The position numbers were made by a program, and so were the translations under genes. Below are positions 43,694 through 52,097 of a stretch of 64,000 nt of DNA, piece by piece (position 1 is the first letter of the stretch; each line of letters opens with the position of its first letter). The stretch covers positions 62,001 through 126,000 of the forward strand of contig NZ_BMVP01000002.1 of assembly GCF_014650775.1 (NCBI RefSeq), in the 5' to 3' direction. Source of the DNA: Streptomyces cirratus. Lineage in GTDB: Bacteria > Actinomycetota > Actinomycetes > Streptomycetales > Streptomycetaceae. The notes under the pieces are model-generated. The model was not told where the DNA came from, made no database searches, and worked only from the letters and a program-made list of their open reading frames with translations.

Positions 43694-44341
43694 CTACTTG
43701 GTGGGCTTCTTGCCGGTGATGCCCAGGTGCACCAGCAGCGCCAGGTTCGGCTTGAGTTCGGCCTGCTTCACACCCCAGGCCTGGAAGCCCTTCTGGTGCG
43801 AGGCGACTGCGGCCAGCATCGCGACCAGTGAACCGGCCATCGCGGCCGGGCTGACGTCCTTGTCGACCTTGCCCTTGGCCTGGAGTTCCTTCACCGACTC
43901 CGTGAGGGAGTTGGTGACGGAGTTCAGGATCTTCATGCGGATCTTGTAGAACCGTTTGTCGCCCTCGGCCGCGCCGAGGTCGACGACCCGCAGGATCGCG
44001 TCGTTGCGGCGCCAGAAGTCCAGGAAGCCCTCGACCAGTTCTTCGGCCGCCGCCCAGCCGGCCTTGCCGACCCAGTTGCGGCCCTCGACGAGCGCCGTCA
44101 ACTGCGCGCCCTCCGTGGCCATTTCCTCGGCGATCTCCAGGACGGCACCTTCGACGTCCGGGAAGTACTGGTAGAAGGTCGCGGGGGAGGTACCGGCCTT
44201 GCGTGCGACGTCGATCACCTTGACGTCGCGGTACGGCGAGGAGCTGAGCATCTCGCCGAGGCAGTCGAGCAGCTTCTGCCGCGTCGCCTGGCCGCGCCGG
44301 CCGGCGACACGCCCGTCGACGGTGCGTACTTGTCCTGTCAT
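43694..44341 (-). CDS. TetR-family repressor, predicted regulator of the CTGACGnnnCGTCAG regulon
   Basis: A 215-residue protein. The N-terminal helix-turn-helix is ATRQKLLDCLGEML (about residue 19) and DVARKAGTSPATFYQYFPDV (about 43). The C-terminal ligand domain (EELVEGFLDFWRRND, LNSVTNSLTESVKELQ, MLAAVASHQKGFQAWGVKQA) would bind the inducer, perhaps an acyl-CoA. A CTGACG...-type palindrome overlaps its start codon, so it probably represses itself. It is the only TetR gene in the window and is central to the gene set; that it binds the other eleven sites is inference. Confidence 0.88.
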   Translation of the reverse strand: MTGQVRTVDGRVAGRRGQATRQKLLDCLGEMLSSSPYRDVKVIDVARKAGTSPATFYQYFPDVEGAVLEIAEEMATEGAQLTALVEGRNWVGKAGWAAAEELVEGFLDFWRRNDAILRVVDLGAAEGDKRFYKIRMKILNSVTNSLTESVKELQAKGKVDKDVSPAAMAGSLVAMLAAVASHQKGFQAWGVKQAELKPNLALLVHLGITGKKPTK

Positions 44342-44349
44342 GCCGTCAG
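44335..44349. promoter_or_regulatory. CTGACGnnnCGTCAG-type operator overlapping tetR start codon
   Basis: On the minus strand CTGACGGCATGACAG, two mismatches in the right arm, covers the ATG (44341-44339). One half-site is perfect. Position supports autoregulation. Confidence 0.65.
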
Positions 44350-44647
44350 CTTACCGAGGGGTGATCGGCGCGCTATTCGGCCGCCTGCAAATGGGGTTAC
44401 CCGGCTCCGGACCTGGGCCCACGGGCCCCTGCGCCCCGCCATCCGATGGTTTTCGGCCACCGCGGGGGCCGGTTCCCGTCCCGGCCCTCCCCGCCTCCGG
44501 GTGCCGGTTGCAGCCCGTCACAGGCACACCCGTATCGTGGCGTAATCCCCCGAATAGTCTCGCCAACAGGCCCCGGACCCCTTCCCGGACCCATCATGGC
44601 CGCAGGAGCAGGGCGGACACGGGGTGGACGACGGAAGGAACCGGGCC
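44350..44647. other. Gap between tetR and the VOC gene
   Basis: Nothing certain. It must hold both divergent promoters. No palindrome other than the one at the tetR start and no plausible small gene with a ribosome site was seen. Confidence 0.4.
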
Positions 44648-45460
44648 ATGACGGCATTCGCGGAGGGCTCCCCCTGCTGGGTCGACGCCTCGCTCCCGGA
44701 CGTCGAGGCGGGAAAGCGCTTCTACGGTGAGCTCTTCGGGTGGACCTTCGGGGACAGCGCGGGCGCCGAGTACGGGCACTACACGCAGGCCTACAGCCGC
44801 GGCCGCAACGTCGCCGCCCTCGCCCCCAAGCCCGACGGCCGCATGCCCACCGTCTGGGGGATCTACCTGTACACGGTCGACGCGTACGCCTGCGCCGCCC
44901 GCATCCGCGCGGCCGGCGGCCAGATGGTGATGGACCCGCAGCCCGTGGGCCCGTACGGCACCGCCGCGATGGCCGCCGACCCCGGCGGGGCCGTCTTCGG
45001 CCTGTGGCAGCCCGGCACCCACCACGGGTTCGAAGCCCAGGGCGAGCCGTACACGTACCGCTGGGCGGAGGTCTACACCCGGGCCCGGGACGCCGTCGAC
45101 GTGTTCTACGCCAAGGTCTTCGGCTACGTCCCCGAGGACCAGGACGACCCCGCCTCCGGCATCGAGTACCGCGTCTGGTCCCCGCCCGGCAGCGCCCCCG
45201 GTTCCGCCACCGCCGTCCTGGGGCGCAGCGTCATCACCGACGCGTTCCCGGAGATCATGCCGTCGCACTTCCTCGCCTACTTCGCCGTCCCCGACTGCGA
45301 CCAGAGCGTGGCCACCGCGCAGCGCCTCGGCGGCCGGGTCACCGCCGATCCCGTCGACACCCCGTACGGGCGCATCGCCGTCGTCGCCGACAATCAGGGG
45401 GCGGTCTTCGGGCTGCTCTCGGAGCCGCGGACCAAAGCCGGAGGCGAATCCCGGCCCTGA
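44648..45460 (+). CDS. VOC-family two-domain protein, possibly KbpA (AfsK-binding protein)
   Basis: A 270-residue protein with two VOC modules: GSPCWVDASLPDVEAGKRFY (about residue 7) and YRWAEVYTRARDAVDVFYAK (about 137), each ending in a DPGGAVFGLW-like strand. ATG has GAAGGAA 8 bases upstream. It lies directly upstream of afsK. In S. coelicolor the gene in front of afsK, on my recollection, encodes KbpA, which blocks AfsK autophosphorylation; identity rests on position and length, not on a comparison I could run. Paralogue of the gene at 30726. Confidence 0.72.
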   Translation: MTAFAEGSPCWVDASLPDVEAGKRFYGELFGWTFGDSAGAEYGHYTQAYSRGRNVAALAPKPDGRMPTVWGIYLYTVDAYACAARIRAAGGQMVMDPQPVGPYGTAAMAADPGGAVFGLWQPGTHHGFEAQGEPYTYRWAEVYTRARDAVDVFYAKVFGYVPEDQDDPASGIEYRVWSPPGSAPGSATAVLGRSVITDAFPEIMPSHFLAYFAVPDCDQSVATAQRLGGRVTADPVDTPYGRIAVVADNQGAVFGLLSEPRTKAGGESRP

Positions 45461-45579
45461 CCCGGGGCCGGACCCGGCGCGGGCCTGACAGAATCGGGCG
45501 TGCGCGCCGGTGGACGCGCGCTGCGGGCGGGCCCGGCGTGGGCCCGTAAGGCCCGTACGGGGAGGTGTGGAGGCCAGTG

Positions 45580-47967
45580 GTGGAGCAGCTGACGCAGCAC
45601 GACCCGAGACGGATCGGCCCCTTCGAGGTGCTCGGACGGCTCGGCGCCGGCGGCATGGGGCTGGTCTACCTCGCGCGGTCGGCGTCCGGACGGCGCGTCG
45701 CGATCAAGACGGTGCGCACCGAGCTCGCCGAGGACCAGCTGTTCCGCGTGCGCTTCACCCGCGAGGTGGAGGCGGCGCGCGCCGTCTCCGGCTTCTACAC
45801 GGCGGCCGTGGTCGACGCCGACCCGCGCGCCGCCGTGCCGTGGCTGGCGACCGCGTACGTGCCGGCCCCCTCCCTGGAGGAGATCGTCAACGAGTGCGGG
45901 CCCATGCCCGTGCAGGCCGTACGGTGGCTCGCGGCCGGCATCGCCGAAGCCCTCCAGTCCATCCACGGCGCCGGCCTCGTCCACCGCGACCTGAAACCGT
46001 CCAACGTGCTCGTCGTCGAGGACGGCCCGCGCGTCATCGACTTCGGCATCGCGAGCGGGGTCTCCAACACCCGCCTGACCATGACGAACGTCGCCGTCGG
46101 CACTCCCGCCTACATGTCGCCCGAGCAGGCGAAGGACTCGCGCAGCGTCAAGGGCGCCAGCGACGTCTTCTCGCTCGGCTCGACGCTCGTGTTCGCCGCC
46201 ACCGGGCACCCGCCGTACCACGGGGCGAACCCGGTCGAGACGGTGTTCATGCTGCTGCGCGAGGGCCCGAACCTGGAGGGGCTCCCCGACGAGCTGCGGC
46301 CCCTCATCGACTCCTGCATGCAGATGGACGCCACCCGCCGTCCCACCCCGGCCGACCTCCAGGCGCAGCTGGCCCCGCACCTCTTCGACGGCGGCGACGA
46401 CAGCGGCACGGCCTCGGCCTGGCTGCCCGGTCCGGCCGTCGCGATGATCGAGGCCCGGCGCGCGGGACTGCGTACGGCGGTGGTCCCCGCCCCGGCCCGC
46501 AAGCCGCGCGGCGCCGAGGGGCCGCTGTCGGGCCCCGCCACGCACCGGCCGCGGCGCGACTCCGCCGAATCGTGGGTGGACCCGCGCACCGGCCAGGCCG
46601 CACCTCCGCTTCCGCCGCACCCCCCGGGCTCCCCGGTGTCCTCCGGCGAGCCCGTCCGGCTCGGCGCCTCCCCGGTGCCGATCGGGCCCGGGCCGCGCGC
46701 GACGGCCGCCGCGCCCGCCGGGGCCGGGGCCGACGTGGCGACGGGCTGGGTCCGCCCGCCGGGCGGCGCGTCCGCCGCGGAGGCCGTCCCGGCGCTGCCG
46801 CACCAGGCGGTCCCGTCCGGTCCCTCGCCCGAGAGCGGCCGCTGGCGCCCCTGGCGCTTCCGCATGTCGAACGAGGTCTGGGGCACCCCGACCGTCGCCG
46901 GCGACCTGCTGTACGTGACCTCCTTCGAGGTGCACGCCCTGGACGTCGGCAGCGGCCGCCGCCAGTTCAAGACGCGGGACGTCGCCTGGTCCATGGCCGT
47001 CGCCGACGGCCGCATCCACGCCTCCGACGGGCCCTCCCTGTACGCGCTCGACGCCTCCGACGGCTCCGAGCGGTGGCGGTTGGCCACCGAGGCGTGGGTG
47101 TACGCGCTGCGCGCCGAGCGGGGCACCGTCGTCACCGCCACGCGCGGTGGCGGGGTCCAGGGCTGGGAGGCCTCCAGCGGCCACAAGCTGTGGGAGCTCA
47201 GCGGCGCCCAGTCCGACTTCGAGACCCCGGAGGCGGCTCCCGTCCTGCACGACGGCACCGTCTACGTGTGGCAGGACGCCCGGCTGCGGGCCCTGGACGC
47301 CCGCTCCGGCCTGGAGGCCTGGTCGTACCCGGTCGGCGACGCGGCGTCGTGCGGGAACGTCCCGGTACGGGTCACCCCGGCGCCGGACGGGAACGTCTAC
47401 ATCGCCGCCGGCACCCGTGTCCTGTCTGTCGACCGGGCCTCGGGGCGCGTGCGCTGGCACTTCGAGGCCCCGGCGGTCTTCCTGGCGCCCCCGGCCTTCG
47501 CGCCGGGCGCGGCGGTGACGGGCGGCGGTGTGTACCTCGTCGACTACCTCGGCACGGTGTACGCGCTGGACGCGGTGACCGGCAAGGACCGGTGGCGCAT
47601 CGCGACGGAGTCGCGGCCCTCGCCGGACCCGGTCCTGGTGGCGGCCGGCAACGTCCACCTGGGCGCGGGCAGCGCCCTGTACACGCTCGACGCGGTCACC
47701 GGCACCCCGAAGTGGCGGTTCGCGGCGGGCGGGGAGATCACCGGCTCTCCGGCGGTCGCGGACGGCCGGGTGCACTTCGGTTCGGCGGACCACTGCCTGT
47801 ACACCCTGGACGCGGTGGGCGGGCAGCTGCGCTGGAAGCTGGCCACGGGCGGGGAGATCACCGGCGCGCCGGTGGCCGATTCGGGCGTGGTCTACGCATG
47901 CAGCAAGGACCGCTGCGTGTACGCGCTGGACGCGGCGAAGGGAACGGGCACCCGGACCGGCGCGTGA
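45580..47967 (+). CDS. afsK: Serine/threonine protein kinase AfsK with PQQ-type beta-propeller sensor
   Basis: About 795 residues. The N-terminal kinase domain has GRLGAGGMG (about residue 19), [13 protein letters not shown] (about 134), DFGIAS (about 153) and the activation-end motif AYMSPEQ. A Pro/Ala-rich linker (about 275-420) leads to repeats of YALDA..G...W type (for example [20 protein letters not shown]) to the end, an AfsK-type propeller. The N-terminus [20 protein letters not shown] matches AfsK closely. AfsK phosphorylates AfsR and controls secondary metabolism. GTG 45580 has GGAGG 6 bases upstream; GTGs at 45565 and 45577 are alternatives. Confidence 0.92.
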   Translation: MEQLTQHDPRRIGPFEVLGRLGAGGMGLVYLARSASGRRVAIKTVRTELAEDQLFRVRFTREVEAARAVSGFYTAAVVDADPRAAVPWLATAYVPAPSLEEIVNECGPMPVQAVRWLAAGIAEALQSIHGAGLVHRDLKPSNVLVVEDGPRVIDFGIASGVSNTRLTMTNVAVGTPAYMSPEQAKDSRSVKGASDVFSLGSTLVFAATGHPPYHGANPVETVFMLLREGPNLEGLPDELRPLIDSCMQMDATRRPTPADLQAQLAPHLFDGGDDSGTASAWLPGPAVAMIEARRAGLRTAVVPAPARKPRGAEGPLSGPATHRPRRDSAESWVDPRTGQAAPPLPPHPPGSPVSSGEPVRLGASPVPIGPGPRATAAAPAGAGADVATGWVRPPGGASAAEAVPALPHQAVPSGPSPESGRWRPWRFRMSNEVWGTPTVAGDLLYVTSFEVHALDVGSGRRQFKTRDVAWSMAVADGRIHASDGPSLYALDASDGSERWRLATEAWVYALRAERGTVVTATRGGGVQGWEASSGHKLWELSGAQSDFETPEAAPVLHDGTVYVWQDARLRALDARSGLEAWSYPVGDAASCGNVPVRVTPAPDGNVYIAAGTRVLSVDRASGRVRWHFEAPAVFLAPPAFAPGAAVTGGGVYLVDYLGTVYALDAVTGKDRWRIATESRPSPDPVLVAAGNVHLGAGSALYTLDAVTGTPKWRFAAGGEITGSPAVADGRVHFGSADHCLYTLDAVGGQLRWKLATGGEITGAPVADSGVVYACSKDRCVYALDAAKGTGTRTGA

Positions 47968-48034
47968 GCGCCGCCCGGCGCCGCCGCCGGGCCCCTGAGT
48001 CGCGCGCGGCACCGGGAGTGACAGGATGGACCCC

Positions 48035-48532
48035 ATGAGCAACGTCTACTTCGACATCAACATCAACGGCGCCCCGGCCGGCCGCATCGTCTTCAACCTC
48101 TTCGACGATGTCGTCCCGCAGACGGCGCGCAACTTCCGCGAGCTGGCCACCGGCCAGAACGGCTACGGCTACGCGGGCTCCGGCTTCCACCGCGTCATCC
48201 CCCAGTTCATGCTCCAGGGTGGTGACTTCACCAACCACAACGGCACCGGCGGCAAGAGCATCTACGGTGAGAAGTTCGCCGACGAGAACTTCCAGCTGAA
48301 GCACGACCGCCCGTACCTGCTGTCGATGGCGAACGCCGGCCGCAACACCAACGGCTCGCAGTTCTTCATCACGACCGTCGTCACCCCGTGGCTCGACGGC
48401 AAGCACGTCGTCTTCGGCGAGGTCGTCGAGGGCAAGGAGCTCGTCGACCAGATCGAGGCCCTGGGCTCCCAGTCCGGCGCCCCGAAGGGCAAGGTCGAAA
48501 TCGCCGCCTCGGGCGTCGTCGACGCCGCCTGA
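48035..48532 (+). CDS. Cyclophilin-type peptidyl-prolyl cis-trans isomerase
   Basis: A 165-residue cytoplasmic PPIase, the size of Streptomyces CypA. Active-site segments: [16 protein letters not shown] (about residue 48, with catalytic Arg), [17 protein letters not shown] (about 97) and [14 protein letters not shown] (Trp of the cyclosporin site, about 115). No signal peptide. ATG 48035 follows AGGATGG; ATG 48026 is possible. It lies about 70 bases after afsK. Confidence 0.93.
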   Translation: MSNVYFDININGAPAGRIVFNLFDDVVPQTARNFRELATGQNGYGYAGSGFHRVIPQFMLQGGDFTNHNGTGGKSIYGEKFADENFQLKHDRPYLLSMANAGRNTNGSQFFITTVVTPWLDGKHVVFGEVVEGKELVDQIEALGSQSGAPKGKVEIAASGVVDAA

Positions 48533-48715
48533 TCCCTCCCGCCCCGGCCGGTCGGCCCCGTCCCCCTCGGGGGGACCGGGGCCGCCGCCACGCCGGGGCC
48601 GGTTCCGGCCGCCCGGGAACCGACCGCTCTGCGACGGGCCCCGGGGCCGTGGCACCATGCCCCGGTAGGCCGGGAACCCACCGGGTCCCGGCGCCCGTGA
48701 CCGAGGGGAGCCGAC

Positions 48716-49030
48716 ATGGGCGTACCGAAGCCGCTGACGCACGAGGAGATCGCCGAAAGTCTGGCGGAGCTGCCCGGATGGGAGCAGGACGGTGACGCGA
48801 TCACCCGTACCTACCCGATCGGCTACCACGCGGCGGTCGCCGCCATCGTGACGATCGCCGACCGGGCGCGGCGCGTGCGCCACCACCCGGCGCTCGACCT
48901 GCGCGTCGACCACCTCCGCGCATCGATCAGCACGCCCGACACCGGAAACCGGCTGACCGCGGCGGACTTCGACCTCGCCCATCGCATCGACGCGATCATG
49001 GCCGCCCACCAGGCCCTCCCCCTCGACTGA
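48716..49030 (+). CDS. Pterin-4a-carbinolamine dehydratase
   Basis: A 104-residue protein covering the family: PLTHEEIAESLAELPGWEQD at the start, then VRHHPALDLRVDHLRASIST (about residue 53; the HHP motif of the active site) and GNRLTAADFDLAHRID. It dehydrates 4a-hydroxytetrahydropterin, though bacterial members often serve unknown roles. ATG has GAGGGGAG 5 bases upstream. Stand-alone gene. Confidence 0.88.
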   Translation: MGVPKPLTHEEIAESLAELPGWEQDGDAITRTYPIGYHAAVAAIVTIADRARRVRHHPALDLRVDHLRASISTPDTGNRLTAADFDLAHRIDAIMAAHQALPLD

Positions 49031-49149
49031 ACGCCGCGCGCGGTCACCGGGCGGCCGGCGTGAGGTTGCGGGCCGTGCGGGTGAGTCGGCCCGTGGCGAG
49101 GAGGGCCTCGACCGCCGCCGTCAGGGCCGGCGCCGCTGCGTCGGCGGCG

Positions 49150-49205
49150 TGACGGGCCGGCTCAGACCCGCCGGCTCAGACCTGTCGGCTCAGACCCGCC
49201 GGGCC
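49150..49205. repeat. GGCTCAGACC(C/T) triple repeat at the 3' end of the GNAT gene
   Basis: Three near-identical 17-base units containing GGCTCAGACC run through the gap into the last codons of the acetyltransferase gene. The remaining gap (49031-49150) on the minus strand encodes a short open tail (ALTAAVEALLATGRLTRTAR) with no start, perhaps a decayed gene end. Confidence 0.5.
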
Positions 49206-49732
49206 AGGACCCGGCCCGGCCAGGTGCCGGACCGGAAGCGGCCGGTGGGGGTGAAGCCGTTGCGCTCGTAGTAGGCGACCAGCTCGCCACCGCCGCCCGC
49301 CCAGCAGTCGACCCGCAGCAGCCCGGCTCCGGCCCGCCGGGTCTCCTCGGCGGCACGCTCCAGCAGCGCCGACCCGATTCCCAGGCCCGCGCACCGGCGG
49401 TCGCTGACCAGCAGCCGGACGTACCGCTCGGGTTCCCCGGCCGGCGCGATCGGCAGCTGCGGGCTCGGTCCCGAGTCCAGCACCAGGGCCCCTGCGGGTA
49501 CGCCGTCCCACTCGGCGACGAAGGGCAGGTTCTCGGTCGTGTACCGCTCGACCCGCTCGGCCCCGCCGGGCCGCTGCGAGTAAGGAACCGTGCCCCATTG
49601 CTCGGTGTTGCCGCGCGCGTTCATCCAGAGCACGGCGCAGTCGAGCATGTCCAGGATCGCCGGTGCGTCGGCCGGGCCGCCCGGACGTATGCGCATCCGC
49701 GTGCCGTGCGTGCCCTCCGTACCGTTGATCAC
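49190..49732 (-). CDS. GNAT-family N-acetyltransferase
   Basis: Up to 180 residues. The acetyl-CoA motif A is VRLLVSDRRCAGLGIGSALL (about residue 104; Q/RxxGxG/A as RCAGLG). The C-terminal YYERNGFTPTGRF is typical. Substrate unknown. GTG 49732 gives the longest form; ATG 49696 (MRIRPGGPADAP) may be the true start since the domain begins there. Confidence 0.83.
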   Translation of the reverse strand: MINGTEGTHGTRMRIRPGGPADAPAILDMLDCAVLWMNARGNTEQWGTVPYSQRPGGAERVERYTTENLPFVAEWDGVPAGALVLDSGPSPQLPIAPAGEPERYVRLLVSDRRCAGLGIGSALLERAAEETRRAGAGLLRVDCWAGGGGELVAYYERNGFTPTGRFRSGTWPGRVLARRV

Positions 49733-49772
49733 GGCCGAAGCTTAGACGAGTGGAGGCCGCCGGGCGCCGGGC

Positions 49773-50291
49773 CTACGGGCGGTCGTCGGGGGGTGGGGGC
49801 CAGGGTTCGGCGCCGGCGCGGGGGGACCGGGCCGGGGTGGTGGGTGGGAGGTCGCGGTCGCGGGCGCGGCGGCGGGGACGGCCGCGCATGACGGCCGCCG
49901 CCAGGATGAGCAGCGCGCCGGCGCCGAACGCGCTGGCCACGCCCGCGCCGATGCCCTTGCCGTCGGTCCCCACCGAGATGCCGCCGACGGCCTGGCCCTG
50001 ACGGACCATCCACAGCACGGCGAAGCCGAGGACCACGACCCCGGCGAGCGCCATGAGGGCGCGCGAGCGCAGCACGATCGCGACGAGGGCCAAGACCGCG
50101 GCGAAGCAGAACGGCAGCAGCAGCGAGGCGAACAGCGCGGCTTTGGCGTCGGTGATCCCGCCCGACGAGAAGAGGTCCGCGAGCCGGTAGTCGCGCCCGT
50201 GCCGGCCGTCGTACCAGGCGCGGAAGGGACTCCAGACGGCGGCTGCGGCTCCGATCAGGCCGAGGAGCGAGCCGAGCAGGTTGCGGATCAT
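49773..50291 (-). CDS. Small four-span membrane protein
   Basis: A 172-residue protein with hydrophobic segments LLGSLLGLIGAAAAVWSPF, LFASLLLPFCFAAVLALVAI, ALMALAGVVVLGFAVLW and GVASAFGAGALLILAAAV, then a basic, Pro-rich cytoplasmic tail ([13 protein letters not shown]). Conserved type in Streptomyces, function unknown. Confidence 0.7.
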   Translation of the reverse strand: MIRNLLGSLLGLIGAAAAVWSPFRAWYDGRHGRDYRLADLFSSGGITDAKAALFASLLLPFCFAAVLALVAIVLRSRALMALAGVVVLGFAVLWMVRQGQAVGGISVGTDGKGIGAGVASAFGAGALLILAAAVMRGRPRRRARDRDLPPTTPARSPRAGAEPWPPPPDDRP

Positions 50292-50391
50292 GACCCGACG
50301 CTATGCGCGGCCCCGGGCCCCCGCACGCCGGGTAGGGCGTCCGGGGGCCCTGGTAGCGTGGCGCGCCGTTGCCCAGGGGGAGGAGTCGGCC

Positions 50392-50868
50392 ATGACGGCT
50401 GGACGTCGCATCAGATTCGGCGCGGTACTCGTGACGGTGGTGCTCGCGCTCAGCGGATTCTCGTCCGGCCACAAGAGCAGCGGCCACGGAGGCTGTTCCG
50501 GTTCCAGCTCCGGTTCCAAGAGCAGCAAGCGCAGCAGCTACGACAGCAGCAGCGGCAGCAACCGCAACAGCCGGTCGACCGGCAGTCCCAGCGCCGGCCC
50601 CACCGGCGCACCCGCCCGCGCCGAAGTCGTCACCTGCGCCGGCCCCGGCTCGCCGGTGGCCACCGTCAAGGTCACCTCCCTCGCGGCCGTGGAGCGCACC
50701 GTGCAGATCCGGCTCACCTTCGGCGGTGTGAGCGGGACCGTCGAAAGCGCCTCCGCGGACGTCACCCTCAAGAAGGGCGAGACCCGCACGATCGAGGTCA
50801 AGCCGAGCCGCCCCGAGAAGGCCGCCGAGGTCACGAGTTGCCGGCTCGGGCCCGTCACCACCGCCTGA
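50392..50868 (+). CDS. Secreted Ser/Gly-rich small protein
   Basis: A 158-residue protein. Signal-like N-terminus (GRRIRFGAVLVTVVLALSGF), then about 50 residues of Ser/Gly/Lys low-complexity (SGHKSSGHGG, SGSKSSKRSS), then a beta-rich domain of about 75 residues with two Cys (VTCAGPG and TSCRLGP) that could pair and an Ig-like pattern (TVQIRLTFGGVSGTVESASA, LKKGETRTIEV). ATG has GGGGGAGGAG upstream. Function unknown. Confidence 0.7.
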   Translation: MTAGRRIRFGAVLVTVVLALSGFSSGHKSSGHGGCSGSSSGSKSSKRSSYDSSSGSNRNSRSTGSPSAGPTGAPARAEVVTCAGPGSPVATVKVTSLAAVERTVQIRLTFGGVSGTVESASADVTLKKGETRTIEVKPSRPEKAAEVTSCRLGPVTTA

Positions 50869-50869
50869 G

Positions 50870-51646
50870 CTACCGGACCCGGGGCTCCGGCGACGCCCGG
50901 CGGCCGGTGAAGAGCGCCGCCTGGCCGGCCGGGGGGAGGTTGCCCAGGGCGATCAGGGCCGGAGCCTGGTCCAGGGCCTGCCGCAGCGCCGCCTGCTTGG
51001 CCGACCACAGGGCGCGTACCGTGCCCTGCACGGCCGTCGTCGGGAAGCCCGCCAGCGTCCGTGCCGATCGCACCGCGGCCTCCAGGAGTTCCCCCGGCTC
51101 GGCCAGCTCGGAGACCAGGCCCGTCTCGTACGCCCGCCGCGCGGAAAGCCGCTCGGCCGTCCCCATCAGAGACATCCGGGCCACCTCCCCGAACGGCATG
51201 CGCTGCGCCATGTAGACCGCCTCGTAGGCGCTGACCATCCCGTACGTCGTGTGCGGGTCGAAGAACGTCGCGGACGACGACGCGACGATGAACTCCGACT
51301 CGCCCAGCAGGTAGAACGCGCCGCCGCACGCCATGCCGTTGACGGCCGCGACCACCGGCTTCCACAGGTCGTTGGCCTTCGGTCCGATGGCCAGCAGCGG
51401 GTCGTCCACCGAGTAGGGGGACGCCGGCTGCGGCGCCTCCACGCCCCGGTCGATGCCCGTGCAGAACGCGGCCGTCCCCGCCCCCGTGAGCACCACCGCC
51501 CGCACGGTCTCGTCGTAGCGGAACTCCCGCCAGGTCGCGGCGAGTTCGTCTGCCGTCGCGAGATCGATCGCGTTGTGCCTGCGCTCCCGGTCCAAGGTGA
51601 CGACCGCGACCCCGCTCGCCCCGTCCCGCTCCGTCCGTACCGTCAC
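50870..51646 (-). CDS. Enoyl-CoA hydratase/isomerase
   Basis: A 258-residue crotonase-fold protein. ERRHNAIDLATADELAATWR, GTAAFCTGIDRGV (oxyanion hole 1, about residue 62) and NGMACGGAFYLLGESEFIVA (oxyanion hole 2, about 98). The usual catalytic Glu pair near FDPHTTYGMVSAYEAVYMAQ is partly replaced, so hydratase, isomerase or hydrolase chemistry is open. GTG overlaps the DUF35 stop (GTGA). Last of the three-gene operon thiolase-like / DUF35 / crotonase. Confidence 0.85.
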   Translation of the reverse strand: MTVRTERDGASGVAVVTLDRERRHNAIDLATADELAATWREFRYDETVRAVVLTGAGTAAFCTGIDRGVEAPQPASPYSVDDPLLAIGPKANDLWKPVVAAVNGMACGGAFYLLGESEFIVASSSATFFDPHTTYGMVSAYEAVYMAQRMPFGEVARMSLMGTAERLSARRAYETGLVSELAEPGELLEAAVRSARTLAGFPTTAVQGTVRALWSAKQAALRQALDQAPALIALGNLPPAGQAALFTGRRASPEPRVR

Positions 51647-52089
51647 GGCCGCTCCAGGACCCAGCGCGGCACGCTCATGCCGCCCGTCTCGGTGAACACC
51701 ACCTGTACCCGCGCCCCGATCCGCAGCCGGGCCGGATCCACCGAGTCCAGCGGGGCGTCGGCCGACGTGACGAGGTTCCCCGCCAGCCGGATCAGGGGCT
51801 CCTCCACCAGCTCCACGAGGATGACGTTGTACGGGGCGTGCGCCGCGTAGGCGGGCAGCAGTGGCGGGTGCGGCCGTACGTACGACCAGATCCGGCCCCG
51901 GCCGCTCATCAGCCGCCACTCGGACGCGAACGACCCGCAGTGCGGGCAGCAGGGCCGCGGCGGGAAGCGGAGCCTGCCGCAGTCGGCGCAGGTCTGGATG
52001 CGGAGCTCGCCCCGGGCGGCGTACTCCCAGAAGGGAGCCCCGTCCTCGTCCGGGACCGGCAGGAGGAGGCTTTCGGCGGGCGCGGTCAT
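51643..52089 (-). CDS. Zn-ribbon/OB-fold (DUF35) protein, aldolase partner
   Basis: A 148-residue DUF35 protein. Zinc ribbon TCADCGRLRFPPRPCCPHCG (CxxC...CxxC, about residues 40-58), then OB-fold strands (GRIWSYVRPHPPLLPAY, YNVILVELVEEPLIRLAGNL). It starts 8 bases after the thiolase-like gene, the arrangement of Ltp2-DUF35 complexes, so the two probably form one enzyme. Confidence 0.87.
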   Translation of the reverse strand: MTAPAESLLLPVPDEDGAPFWEYAARGELRIQTCADCGRLRFPPRPCCPHCGSFASEWRLMSGRGRIWSYVRPHPPLLPAYAAHAPYNVILVELVEEPLIRLAGNLVTSADAPLDSVDPARLRIGARVQVVFTETGGMSVPRWVLERP

Positions 52090-52097
52090 GGTCGGTG

